This document shows, piece after piece, positions 27,058 to 33,701 of a stretch of DNA of 64,000 nucleotides (positions are counted from its first letter, which is position 1; the number at the start of each line of letters is the position of its first letter). This DNA comes from Pedobacter psychroterrae (GTDB lineage Bacteria > Bacteroidota > Bacteroidia > Sphingobacteriales > Sphingobacteriaceae). Made by a program: the position numbers and the translations under genes. The notes under the pieces were generated by a model. It ran no database searches, was not told where the DNA came from, and saw nothing but the letters and a program-made list of their open reading frames with translations. The stretch spans positions 124,001 through 188,000 of the forward strand of contig NZ_SJSL01000001.1 of assembly GCF_004331695.1 (NCBI RefSeq), given 5' to 3'.

Positions 27058-27350
27058 TTTTTTAAATTTTTGTGGTTATGAATTAATAGGACAAATGTAA
27101 TCCTGTAAAAATCCACATGCTTTGTTGTAAAGCTCAATTTTTAATATTCAACAATTTGATCACAGAGGGATACGCCTAACAACAGATGCGGCCGTGCTGG
27201 ATGGACGCTTTACTCTAAAAGCTATTGGAAATATTGAACAATTGGATTTTTTTATGATAAATCTTCGATCGAGGGAAAAAGATATATGATCAAACAAAAA
27301 GGGGCCTTTATTTGCGCTATGTAGCGATTTGAAAATCAGCTAAAAGCAGA
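27058..27350. other. Gene-poor spacer between ester cyclase gene and pseudo-tRNA region
   Basis: I see no intact gene here. AT-rich upstream sequence of the minus-strand ester-cyclase gene occupies the first part. On the plus strand a short open stretch at 27164-27289 may be a relic (listed separately). No RNA gene or strong promoter is evident. Confidence 0.5.
27164..27289 (+). pseudogene. Possible coding relic (DUF4369-like fragment)
   Basis: Plus-strand codons in this stretch read RGIRLTTDAAVLDGRFTLK and then EQLDFF before a TGA at 27287-27289. The pattern DGRFTLK is like the N-terminal DUF4369 domain of Bacteroidetes thioredoxin-like proteins, but there is no credible start or remaining thioredoxin domain. 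It may be the stump of a gene lost near the tRNA site, or chance. Confidence 0.25.
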
Positions 27351-27380
27351 AATGCCCTTCACGATATCGTGAAGGGCATT
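27351..27380. terminator. 30-bp perfect palindrome, probable terminator of the ancestral tRNA-Asn
   Basis: The 30 bases form a perfect self-complementary palindrome (arms of 13 bp around ATAT, with AATGCCCTTCACG as one arm). On the minus strand it directly follows the partial tRNA copy and is followed by a short T-rich run, as a Rho-independent terminator would be. Its place fits the original terminator of the tRNA gene before the AbiE island came in. Confidence 0.55.
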
Positions 27381-27381
27381 G

Positions 27382-27424
27382 GCTCCCTCTGCTGGGCTCG
27401 AACCAGCGACCCTCTGATTAACAG
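27382..27424 (-). repeat. 43-bp direct repeat of the tRNA-Asn 3' half (outer attachment-like site)
   Basis: Identical to 29294-29336. On the minus strand it comprises the anticodon loop 3' part, variable loop, T-arm (GCTGG TTCGAGC CCAGC) and acceptor 3' strand AGAGGGA. Upstream (27425-27480) the tRNA 5' half is not present in usable form: only scattered D-arm-like pieces remain. The copy is therefore a non-functional tRNA fragment. Repeats that run from the anticodon loop to the tRNA 3' end are classic att sites of tyrosine-integrase islands. Confidence 0.85.
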
Positions 27425-27587
27425 ACGGAGGCTGCCCAACTCTAACTATATCTTAACCAATCGGCTACAAGCTATCAAAGAAATCCCGTTAAATATTTGT
27501 AACGGCTTTTAATTATTAACGAATTTAGTACGTTCTTTTGAATACATGGCCTCTGGTTTTAATTTTTCCCAAGCCAAGGTCTAGAGC
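27425..27587. other. Spacer with degenerate tRNA-like sequence
   Basis: On the minus strand 27480-27425 contains TAGCTTGTAGCCGATTGG and TTAGAG, pieces that recall a tRNA D-arm but cannot be folded into a proper tRNA with the identical 3' half. The rest, up to the abiEii stop, shows no gene. It may be island-end sequence or a decayed tRNA duplicate. Confidence 0.4.
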
Positions 27588-28448
27588 TTAACTTGATGTA
27601 TTGATTTTTAGTTTTGCACTCAGGTCATGGAAATAACTTGGGGACCATATTTCAAGTACCTTTGGATCCTTTATAAATCTGGAGATGTCAGCTTTAACAA
27701 AGTCCATTTTAACACTTTCGATCTTTTCGCTCAATAATTTCCTGAACTCCTCTTCGTTGATGGCATCTTTATTCCAGTCACCGCTGTCGATCGCCCTTAG
27801 CAAGAAATGGTCGAGATTGAGGGGATATCCTTTTTTGATATACCATTCCATATCATACCAGTCCCGCCCTTTTACATTCGTACCCCACTTTCGGTAAAGC
27901 AATGCATGCATCTTTCCTGCAAAAAGGTTAGGAAGCGACAGGCACTTCACATAAAACGAAAAAGGTCTGAGCAATAACTTTTCCTCAGTAGAAAACCCCA
28001 ATGGCGGCTCTTTATCCACTTCTATCTTGATCTTGATACTGGCCACTTCGTTGAGGCCGTTTTGTGGGATGATGCCTTCTAGCACAAGTTCCTTCCAAAT
28101 GGTTTCTGACTTTAGGAAAGCAGAGTTGATATTACTTTTCACTGTCTTCCTTTTTTCTGAAATAGATACCTGCATCCCAAGGCCAGCGAATTCGTTTATG
28201 ATGGCCTCCTGGTATTTCTCCAGCGAAAAATCCGGATCAACGGCAAGCAGCGAAAAATCCAGGTCCTCTGAAAATCGGTCTAGCCCGTAGAATATTCTGA
28301 GAGCAGTTCCGCCATAGAATGCCGCTTTTTCAAAAAAACCGGCGCGGTTAAGTCCCGCCAAGGTAATCTCCTGCATGATTTCCCTCAACGCATCTTTAGC
28401 TTCCTCCCGGTTTGCGGGATGATAACCTTCGAGCCATTCCTTTATCAT
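27588..28448 (-). CDS. abiEii: AbiEii toxin, nucleotidyltransferase-like
   Basis: 286 residues. The DNA polymerase-beta-type nucleotidyltransferase core shows GGTALRIFYGLDRFSEDLDF at residues 46-65, that is, the GG-T signature with metal-binding D62 and D64. This is the AbiEii/AbiGii toxin family of type IV toxin-antitoxin systems, which halts growth and can stop phage. Its ATG overlaps the stop of abiEi by 4 bases (ATGA), so translation is coupled to the antitoxin. No damage is seen in the core motif, so the toxin looks intact. Confidence 0.92.
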   Translation of the reverse strand: MIKEWLEGYHPANREEAKDALREIMQEITLAGLNRAGFFEKAAFYGGTALRIFYGLDRFSEDLDFSLLAVDPDFSLEKYQEAIINEFAGLGMQVSISEKRKTVKSNINSAFLKSETIWKELVLEGIIPQNGLNEVASIKIKIEVDKEPPLGFSTEEKLLLRPFSFYVKCLSLPNLFAGKMHALLYRKWGTNVKGRDWYDMEWYIKKGYPLNLDHFLLRAIDSGDWNKDAINEEEFRKLLSEKIESVKMDFVKADISRFIKDPKVLEIWSPSYFHDLSAKLKINTSS

Positions 28449-29083
28449 ATTTTTTCGATCATTTTGATTAACATTTCCAGACTTTCCCTTTTGGGTGCAT
28501 TTTCCAGCCAGCTTAACATAGCATTTAGATCAAACTTAGCGAGATCTTCTTCCTCCATTCTCAGGTTTCCAAAAACATAGTCCCTTGCAGAAGACTGGCT
28601 TCTCAAGGTTATGCCCGCTGTTGCAGCTATTTTATCGCATAGTGCCTTTTCAGGGATTGCCATTATGGCCTGTTGGTCTTTAGACAGGCTCACGGTGGCA
28701 AGACCGAAAGCATAATAAGGCAATGGCAGGTTAGTGTAGGTATATAGTCCAATGCTGGTCTGAAATTTCCTCGAGGTCTTTGTAGTCATTGAAGTGACCG
28801 CAAAAACCTTCTCTGGAATTAGCCCGTAATGGGCGAGCGCACTTTCCATTGAAAGGTAGCTTGGTCCGAGTATATGGTTGGAAAGCAGTGCGCTTTCAGG
28901 TCGTTCAGAGCCAAGGGACCTACCTGCTATATAAAGTCCTTTTTTGACCGGTTCGATCAGACCATCTGCTTTTAAAGATAATATTTTATCGTTTGGTCGT
29001 TTGTAATCTTTCAAAAGACCTGCCAGGAGCTGGTGGGTCAGCGGTTGGCTAGATAGCTCTCTTAGTGCTGTTCGAATATCCAT
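28445..29083 (-). CDS. abiEi: AbiEi antitoxin, winged-helix transcriptional repressor
   Basis: 212 residues. The N-terminal wing-helix (residues about 5-55, ending in DGLIEPVKKGLYIAG) is the DNA-binding part. The middle has the family block SNHILGPSYLSMESALAHYG and LIPEKVFAVTSMTTK. AbiEi proteins neutralise AbiEii and repress their own promoter by binding inverted repeats; two such repeats lie just upstream (29096-29128 and 29170-29198). The gene order antitoxin then toxin with a 4-base overlap is standard. Confidence 0.92.
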   Translation of the reverse strand: MDIRTALRELSSQPLTHQLLAGLLKDYKRPNDKILSLKADGLIEPVKKGLYIAGRSLGSERPESALLSNHILGPSYLSMESALAHYGLIPEKVFAVTSMTTKTSRKFQTSIGLYTYTNLPLPYYAFGLATVSLSKDQQAIMAIPEKALCDKIAATAGITLRSQSSARDYVFGNLRMEEEDLAKFDLNAMLSWLENAPKRESLEMLIKMIEKI

Positions 29084-29095
29084 TGTAAAATATCA

Positions 29096-29128
29096 ATAAG
29101 ATAAACGATTAAAATTCGTTTATCTTAT
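29096..29128. promoter_or_regulatory. Inverted repeat 1, probable AbiEi operator
   Basis: Perfect 13-base arms ATAAGATAAACGA and TCGTTTATCTTAT around a 7-base spacer, 13 bases upstream of the abiEi start. The half-site AAGATAA-C-CG recurs in the second repeat. Known AbiE systems have two inverted repeats bound cooperatively by AbiEi, so a repressor site is a natural reading. Confidence 0.75.
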
Positions 29129-29169
29129 GTCAAAACTACACAAAATATTTAAATATGTATAATATTAAC

Positions 29170-29198
29170 AAGATAACCGAATAATATCCGTTTATCTT
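29170..29198. promoter_or_regulatory. Inverted repeat 2, probable AbiEi operator
   Basis: Imperfect arms AAGATAACCG and CGTTTATCTT (9 of 10 bases paired by identity to the half-site), about 42 bases upstream of repeat 1. The paired arrangement supports cooperative repressor binding. A promoter must lie within or next to this zone; I cannot place the start site. Confidence 0.65.
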
Positions 29199-29258
29199 AT
29201 CTTATTTCAACATCAATACTAAATTAAATGGAATAGGAAACTTCCTATTTTGGAAATA

Positions 29259-29289
29259 AAAAAGCCCTACATTTCTGTAAGGCTTTTAA
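29259..29289 (-). terminator. Terminator downstream of tRNA-Asn
   Basis: On the minus strand an 11-bp stem AAAGCCTTACA / TGTAGGGCTTT with a GAAA loop, one G-T pair, is followed by a run of T residues and ATT. It begins a few bases after the tRNA 3' end. A second small palindrome (arms AATAGGA/TCCTATT) lies at 29232-29249. Confidence 0.8.
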
Positions 29290-29293
29290 ATCT

Positions 29294-29336
29294 GCTCCCT
29301 CTGCTGGGCTCGAACCAGCGACCCTCTGATTAACAG
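29294..29336 (-). repeat. 43-bp direct repeat within the intact tRNA-Asn (inner attachment-like site)
   Basis: This is the 3' half of the functional tRNA gene and is identical over 43 bases to 27382-27424. Outside the repeat the sequences diverge at once on both sides, which marks the exact recombination borders. Confidence 0.85.
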
Positions 29337-29368
29337 TCAGATGCTCTAACCAGCTGAGCTAAGAAGGA
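29295..29368 (-). tRNA. tRNA-Asn (anticodon GTT)
   Basis: A full cloverleaf can be drawn by hand on the minus strand: acceptor stem TCCTTCT with AGAGGGA (one T-G pair), D-stem GCTC/GAGC, anticodon stem TCTGA/TCAGA with loop CTGTTAA (anticodon GTT), variable loop GGGTC, T-stem GCTGG/CCAGC with TTCGAGC loop, discriminator G. Length 74 without CCA, which is not encoded. The 3' half is shared with the fragment at 27382. A terminator follows. Confidence 0.95.
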
Positions 29369-29513
29369 GTGCTGGTTTTCCTCAAAATGGGCTTTTTTGA
29401 TTCGATTAAGAACATAAAGCTTTGTCCGTTTTGGGAATGCAATATTAGGGCTTTTAAATTATTTATGCAATATTTGCAGTGAAAAAATTTAAAAAAATAT
29501 TCAACTTTTACAT

Positions 29514-30434
29514 ATGAGCCTGATAATCATAGGAACTGTAGCATTTGACGCTATTGAAACACCCTTCGGAAAAACCGATAAAATAGTAGGTGGTGCTGCT
29601 ACATACGCCAGTCTTGCCGCCTCTTACTTCTATAATAAGGTGAAAATTGTAGGAGTGATCGGTGATGATTTCGGACAAGAGAACATTGACACCTTTACAG
29701 AACACCATATAGATACCGAAGGATTGCAAATAAAAGAAGGCGAAAAATCTTTTTTTTGGGCAGGCAAGTATCACAATGACATGAACAGTCGCGACACATT
29801 GGCCACGGAACTCAATGTATTGGAAACTTTCGATCCTATCATACCTGACAGCTACCAGGACTGCGAATACCTGATGCTGGGCAACCTTACCCCAATCGTA
29901 CAGCAAACAGTTATAAAACGCCTTAAAAAAAGGCCAAAGCTGATCGTCCTCGACACCATGAACTTCTGGATGGACATTATGATGTCTGACCTGCTGGAAA
30001 CCATTAAGCTGGTAGACGTGCTTACCATCAATGATGCCGAAGCACGCCAGCTATCAGGCGAATATTCCCTGGTAAAAGCAGCTCAAAAGATCCTTACAAT
30101 GGGGCCAAAATACCTGATTATCAAAAAAGGTGAGCATGGTGCATTGCTATTTGGCGACGGTAAGATCTTCTCTGCCCCTGCCCTGCCATTGGCTGAAGTA
30201 TTTGATCCAACAGGAGCCGGTGATTCATTTGCAGGTGGTTTTATAGGCTATATGGCCAAAGTAGGCACAGTAAACTTCAACAACATGAAGAATGCGATCA
30301 TCTTTGGATCGGCACTTGCCTCTTTCTGCGTAGAAAAATTCGGGATCGAGAAAATCCTTAATCTAACTGAAGAAGAAGTAAAAGCGCGTGTACAGGAGTT
30401 TGTAAGCCTGAGCTCCTTTACCATCGAAGCGTAG
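29514..30434 (+). CDS. PfkB family carbohydrate/nucleoside kinase
   Basis: 306 residues of the ribokinase fold. The N-terminal KIVGGAATYASLAASYF and the C-terminal FDPTGAGDSFAGGFIGYMA (anion hole with catalytic Asp) are both plain. The family phosphorylates sugars or nucleosides with ATP in the cytoplasm. The middle, with VLDTMNFWMD and VLTINDAEARQLSGEYSLV, is like the Bacteroidetes proteins annotated as sugar or adenosine-type kinases. The substrate cannot be fixed. It is a single gene; the following gene is convergent, 5 bases apart. Confidence 0.9.
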   Translation: MSLIIIGTVAFDAIETPFGKTDKIVGGAATYASLAASYFYNKVKIVGVIGDDFGQENIDTFTEHHIDTEGLQIKEGEKSFFWAGKYHNDMNSRDTLATELNVLETFDPIIPDSYQDCEYLMLGNLTPIVQQTVIKRLKKRPKLIVLDTMNFWMDIMMSDLLETIKLVDVLTINDAEARQLSGEYSLVKAAQKILTMGPKYLIIKKGEHGALLFGDGKIFSAPALPLAEVFDPTGAGDSFAGGFIGYMAKVGTVNFNNMKNAIIFGSALASFCVEKFGIEKILNLTEEEVKARVQEFVSLSSFTIEA

Positions 30435-30439
30435 TAAGC

Positions 30440-30673
30440 CTATTTTATCACCCCTATTGCTTTGAACTTTTCAAACACTGTCTCCGTATGTGGTGCATCC
30501 GGCAGCTCGTCTGTGAGGTCCTGCCCCGCCCAATGCTCATAGTGCTTGCCATTTCTCCATAACCTGCTTTCCGTTACATCGTAGATCAGTCCTTTATAGG
30601 CCACCCATATCTGTGGTTTATCCTGTCCGTTTCTCAAGGCTAGTTGTTGTTTGGTATAAACCGGTAAATCCAT
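30440..30673 (-). CDS. Cytochrome b5-like heme/steroid-binding domain protein
   Basis: I take the ATG at 30673 (MDLPVYTKQQL) as the start; the frame opens 5 codons earlier, but those residues do not fit the family. The 77 residues carry KPQIWVAYKGLIYDVTESRLW and GKHYEHWAGQDLTDELPDAPH, the cytochrome b5-like pattern with a His in the HYEHWAGQDLT core. The bacterial members are small cytoplasmic or periplasmic heme-binding proteins of unknown partner. The fold family is fairly sure; whether heme is bound is not. Confidence 0.82.
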   Translation of the reverse strand: MDLPVYTKQQLALRNGQDKPQIWVAYKGLIYDVTESRLWRNGKHYEHWAGQDLTDELPDAPHTETVFEKFKAIGVIK

Positions 30674-30759
30674 ACACCAAATGAACAAAAATATTTCTTT
30701 TATTAATTAAATATTTTATAATAACTTTAAGTAACCATTTTAAACTAAAAACTAATATC

Positions 30760-31293
30760 ATGAAAATTCTTAAAATTCTGGCCGGGATCGTTTTGGGACT
30801 AGTCGCACTTTTCTTTATCATCGGATTTTTCCTGCCTACAAGCTTCAGGGTAAGCAGATCTATTGAAATAAACAGTCCTGATAGCTTAGTGTTCCAGAAA
30901 ACGCTTAACCTTAATGATTTTGCACTTTGGAATCCATGGATGGAAATGGAACCTTCTGCCAAGAAAACAATTACCGGAGATGGAGTATCGGTAGGCTCCA
31001 GTTTTGGATGGATAGGGAAAGAAGTCGGAACCGGTAGCATGACCATTGAGAAAATCACCCCACTTAAACAAATAGACGAGCGCCTGGAATTTTTAGAACC
31101 ATTTCAAAGCACATCAAAGACTTCCTTTTATTTTGAGTCCATAGCAAATGGCAGCACCAAGGTAACCTGGGATTTTAGCGGCGAAAATAACTCCATCTCG
31201 GAAAGATGGATGGCATTAATGTACGACGGGATGATTGGTAAGGATTATCAAAAAGGATTGGCAAACTTAAAGGCCTTCGTAGAAAAGCAATAA
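30760..31293 (+). CDS. SRPBCC family protein with N-terminal membrane anchor
   Basis: 177 residues. A hydrophobic helix at about residues 5-28 (ILAGIVLGLVALFFIIGFF) precedes an SRPBCC (START-like) domain: FRVSRSIEINSPDSLVFQ, LWNPWMEMEPS, VGSSFGWIGKEVGTGSMTI and TKVTWDFSGEN. Such proteins bind hydrophobic ligands; many are labelled polyketide cyclase/dehydrase. It stands alone, ahead of a long hairpin at 31348, and its ligand is unknown. Confidence 0.85.
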   Translation: MKILKILAGIVLGLVALFFIIGFFLPTSFRVSRSIEINSPDSLVFQKTLNLNDFALWNPWMEMEPSAKKTITGDGVSVGSSFGWIGKEVGTGSMTIEKITPLKQIDERLEFLEPFQSTSKTSFYFESIANGSTKVTWDFSGENNSISERWMALMYDGMIGKDYQKGLANLKAFVEKQ

Positions 31294-31347
31294 CGAGCAC
31301 TGGTCTTGCCATGCTCCCTGCGCAATAACATTGAAGTATCAACAAAA

Positions 31348-31399
31348 TATCACAATAGATGTTGGTTCGTTTGAAAGCGAACCAACATCTATTGTGATA
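31348..31399. terminator. Long perfect hairpin between convergent genes
   Basis: Arms of 22 identical-complement bases (31348-31369 and 31378-31399) with an 8-base TTTGAAAG loop, 55 bases after the SRPBCC stop and 70 bases before the phytase stop. It would serve as a bidirectional terminator, but no clean T-tract follows on either side. The perfection of the stem is unusual for a terminator. Confidence 0.5.
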
Positions 31400-31469
31400 C
31401 TATCCAGATATGGACCTGACGTTAAACACGAACCATAACATCATCATATCACAAAAAGGGCTTAAAAAA

Positions 31470-32528
31470 CTATGGGTTTATCTTTAGCTTCTTTCCTGCC
31501 AGATCTTCCCATCTGTAAAACTGGAAAGTCTTATTATCGCTCATTGCCACAAACAACCCATGCTTAAAATCGCCGTTCAATGGCACAGAAACAATATCCG
31601 AACCATCACTTTGATTGGTAGAAGTCTTGATGGAAGTAATCAGCGGATGGTCATTGGCATTTTTCCCGCCTTCTCTGCTATATACCTTAAATTGATTGGC
31701 ACTCTGGTCGGACACAAGAATATAACCCGTAGTATCAGAAGTTTTATAAATACTGATACCTTCATTGTCTTCCGTATATCCTTCTTTGGCAAATAAAGCC
31801 AGTTCGTTATTCCCTTTGGCAGGGTCTGCATGGTATTTACGTACGCCAAACTGCTCGTCTGAATAATAGATGTAACCCAGTTCATTATCGACAGCTATTG
31901 CCTCTATTTCTTTCTTTCCACTATACTTTCCAAATTTCCTTACAACTGTAGCTTTCACTTTACCATGCCCATCGTCTTCCAGCAAATATTGCCATAAGTA
32001 AGTACCATCGGTTGGCCCGGTTTTTCTACCGACTATTGCATGGATCTGTCCCGTGGGTGTAGTATATAGCGCGATACCCATCAAATCACGGTACATCTCA
32101 TTGGTTTCACCCACATACACTTCAATTCCGCCATTATCAATTGGCTTCATATCAGGAAGTGAATAAATCCTGATCTTATGTGTCATCCTTTCTGTAAGAA
32201 TGGCAATATCAAGAGATTTGCCACCAAGTTGTAGACCATAGGCAATATCTACATTGTTAGGCCTTTTAATTCCTTTGATTACCTTCTCTTTGATAATCTT
32301 TCCTTGTAGGTCATACACGTACAGGCCTCCGTTTTCGTCCTTGTCAGTACCTATCACCAATGATTGAGAGGGATCTTGTTTATTTAACCATATGGCTGGA
32401 TCATCAGTGTCAAACTCAACAGGTTCTGTAGTATAAAGAGGCTTGATAATTGTATCTGTGCCCGTATTACCGCAGGACATGCACAACATGCCGGCCATCG
32501 CTACAATGAATATTCTATTTAGGTTCAT
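31470..32528 (-). CDS. Beta-propeller phytase (3-phytase) lipoprotein
   Basis: 352 residues with a lipoprotein signal (GMLCMSCGNTG, Cys 19). The six-bladed phytase family is marked by FDTDDPAIWLN, IGTDKDENGGLYVYDLQGK, KRPNNVDIAYG, EIEAIAVDNELGYIYYSDE and YILVSDQSANQFKVYSRE. These Ca-dependent enzymes cleave phosphates from phytate at the cell surface or in the periplasm. It is the last gene of the set formed with the acidic lipoprotein (27 bases upstream) and the TonB receptor, whose neighbourhood fits phytate or phosphate uptake. Confidence 0.93.
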   Translation of the reverse strand: MNLNRIFIVAMAGMLCMSCGNTGTDTIIKPLYTTEPVEFDTDDPAIWLNKQDPSQSLVIGTDKDENGGLYVYDLQGKIIKEKVIKGIKRPNNVDIAYGLQLGGKSLDIAILTERMTHKIRIYSLPDMKPIDNGGIEVYVGETNEMYRDLMGIALYTTPTGQIHAIVGRKTGPTDGTYLWQYLLEDDGHGKVKATVVRKFGKYSGKKEIEAIAVDNELGYIYYSDEQFGVRKYHADPAKGNNELALFAKEGYTEDNEGISIYKTSDTTGYILVSDQSANQFKVYSREGGKNANDHPLITSIKTSTNQSDGSDIVSVPLNGDFKHGLFVAMSDNKTFQFYRWEDLAGKKLKINP

Positions 32529-32555
32529 TTTTCTTGAATGTATTAAAGCTATAAA

Positions 32556-33581
32556 TTATTTATGGAAGATCAGGGTGATTTCATCTGTCTCCTCATCATC
32601 GAATTCACCTTGCAAAGTCAGCTCAAGCTTTCCGTGTACGAGTTTGAAGCTGCCTTTGTAACTGAATTCTTTTTCCTGTCCATTGTCTGATTCCACATCA
32701 CCAGCTATTTCCAGGTCGCCGGAGAGTTTGTCGTCTTCAAGATCCTCAAAATCCCCTTCGATTTCAATTTCCTTGTTTACGGTCTCTGTTTCTCCGCACT
32801 CTTCTACTTCTTCTGTTTCTTTGAGTACCACAATGGCTTTGAATTCGCCATACTGGAATTCAATTTTAATCTCTTCTATATCGTCCGCCTTAAGGCCTTT
32901 TACATCTTCATTGATCACACCAAAAAGCTTGATGTAGTTCTGAATTTGCTCCTGATCGTCGATATCCAGTTCATACTCGCCATAAACGCCATCATCGTCA
33001 AGAACCAGGTATTCAAAAGTATTCTGGTCGTTGACCACCACTTTCTGTCCACGTGGGTCTACCGATGTCAGGTTAATTTCCAGCTTACGGCTTTGGGTAT
33101 TAAATATTTTATCGTCAAATAAATCTTCGTCGGTTACGAATTCTATTTCAATTTCTTCCACGCCTTTTGGAAAGGTAACGCTTCCCTTGCCTGTATTTTT
33201 ATCAAAAACAAGCTTCAGGTCTATGTCTTCGTCCTCCGAAGTGGTACAATCATCTATTTCATAAAATGCTGTGGCGTCAAGGAGGTAATCAGATAATTTG
33301 CTAAATCCTTTGAAACTGCTGACTTCAAAGTTCACAGTCACATCTGCTTCCAGAGGGATTACCTTTCCGCCCAGTTCTTTGCCGGTAGGATCCGGCCGGT
33401 CGGCCAGCATAATCTTGAAGCTAAACTTATCTTCATCTTCCAGTTCTCCATCGCCTTCGTCAGAAAGCATCAGGATTTGCGGGAAATCACCTTCTACCAA
33501 TGGCTTTACCAGGTCTTCATTCTTTTTCTCGCAGGCTGACAAGAGCACCAGCGCCAGGAGTAAATATTTTAATGGTTTCAT
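32556..33581 (-). CDS. Acidic lipoprotein, uncharacterised (phytase-associated)
   Basis: 341 residues. The signal ends in LLSACEKKN (lipobox Cys about 17). The mature part is very rich in Asp and Glu (for example EGDGELEDEDKF, CTTSEDEDIDLKL) and shows beta-strand-like repeats, including a KGVEEIEIEFVTDEDLFDD stretch that recalls Calx-beta edges. I do not recognise a family. It lies between the TonB receptor and the phytase on the same strand, with a 27-base gap to the latter. A role in binding Ca2+ or the substrate at the outer surface is speculation from its charge. Confidence 0.75.
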   Translation of the reverse strand: MKPLKYLLLALVLLSACEKKNEDLVKPLVEGDFPQILMLSDEGDGELEDEDKFSFKIMLADRPDPTGKELGGKVIPLEADVTVNFEVSSFKGFSKLSDYLLDATAFYEIDDCTTSEDEDIDLKLVFDKNTGKGSVTFPKGVEEIEIEFVTDEDLFDDKIFNTQSRKLEINLTSVDPRGQKVVVNDQNTFEYLVLDDDGVYGEYELDIDDQEQIQNYIKLFGVINEDVKGLKADDIEEIKIEFQYGEFKAIVVLKETEEVEECGETETVNKEIEIEGDFEDLEDDKLSGDLEIAGDVESDNGQEKEFSYKGSFKLVHGKLELTLQGEFDDEETDEITLIFHK

Positions 33582-33701
33582 TTCTATTATATTAAAAAGT
33601 TGATTTTTTTTTCTGTTCGTCTTATTTTAGGCGGGCAAAGGCATGCATGCACATTAAACTCTTGCAGCCTCTGCATTTGCCGCAGCCGGCCCTGTGCCTG
33701 G

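Larger units (their letters stand above)
27382..29336. mobile_element. Small genomic island at tRNA-Asn carrying an AbiE toxin-antitoxin pair
   Basis: Two identical 43-bp copies of the tRNA-Asn 3' half bracket about 1.9 kb, which holds only abiEi and abiEii. The intact tRNA lies on the right, and the displaced 3' half with its own terminator-like palindrome on the left, the order expected when an element inserts into a tRNA 3' end. No integrase, transposase or excisionase is visible between the repeats, so the element is either a remnant of a larger island or depends on an integrase acting from elsewhere. Repeat identity and gene order are observed. Mobility is inferred. Confidence 0.65.

Noticed and set aside
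32683..33603. Serine-rich plus-strand frames opposite the acidic lipoprotein
   Set aside because: Their Ser-rich content is the mirror of the GAA/GAT-rich codons on the minus strand, so they are shadows.
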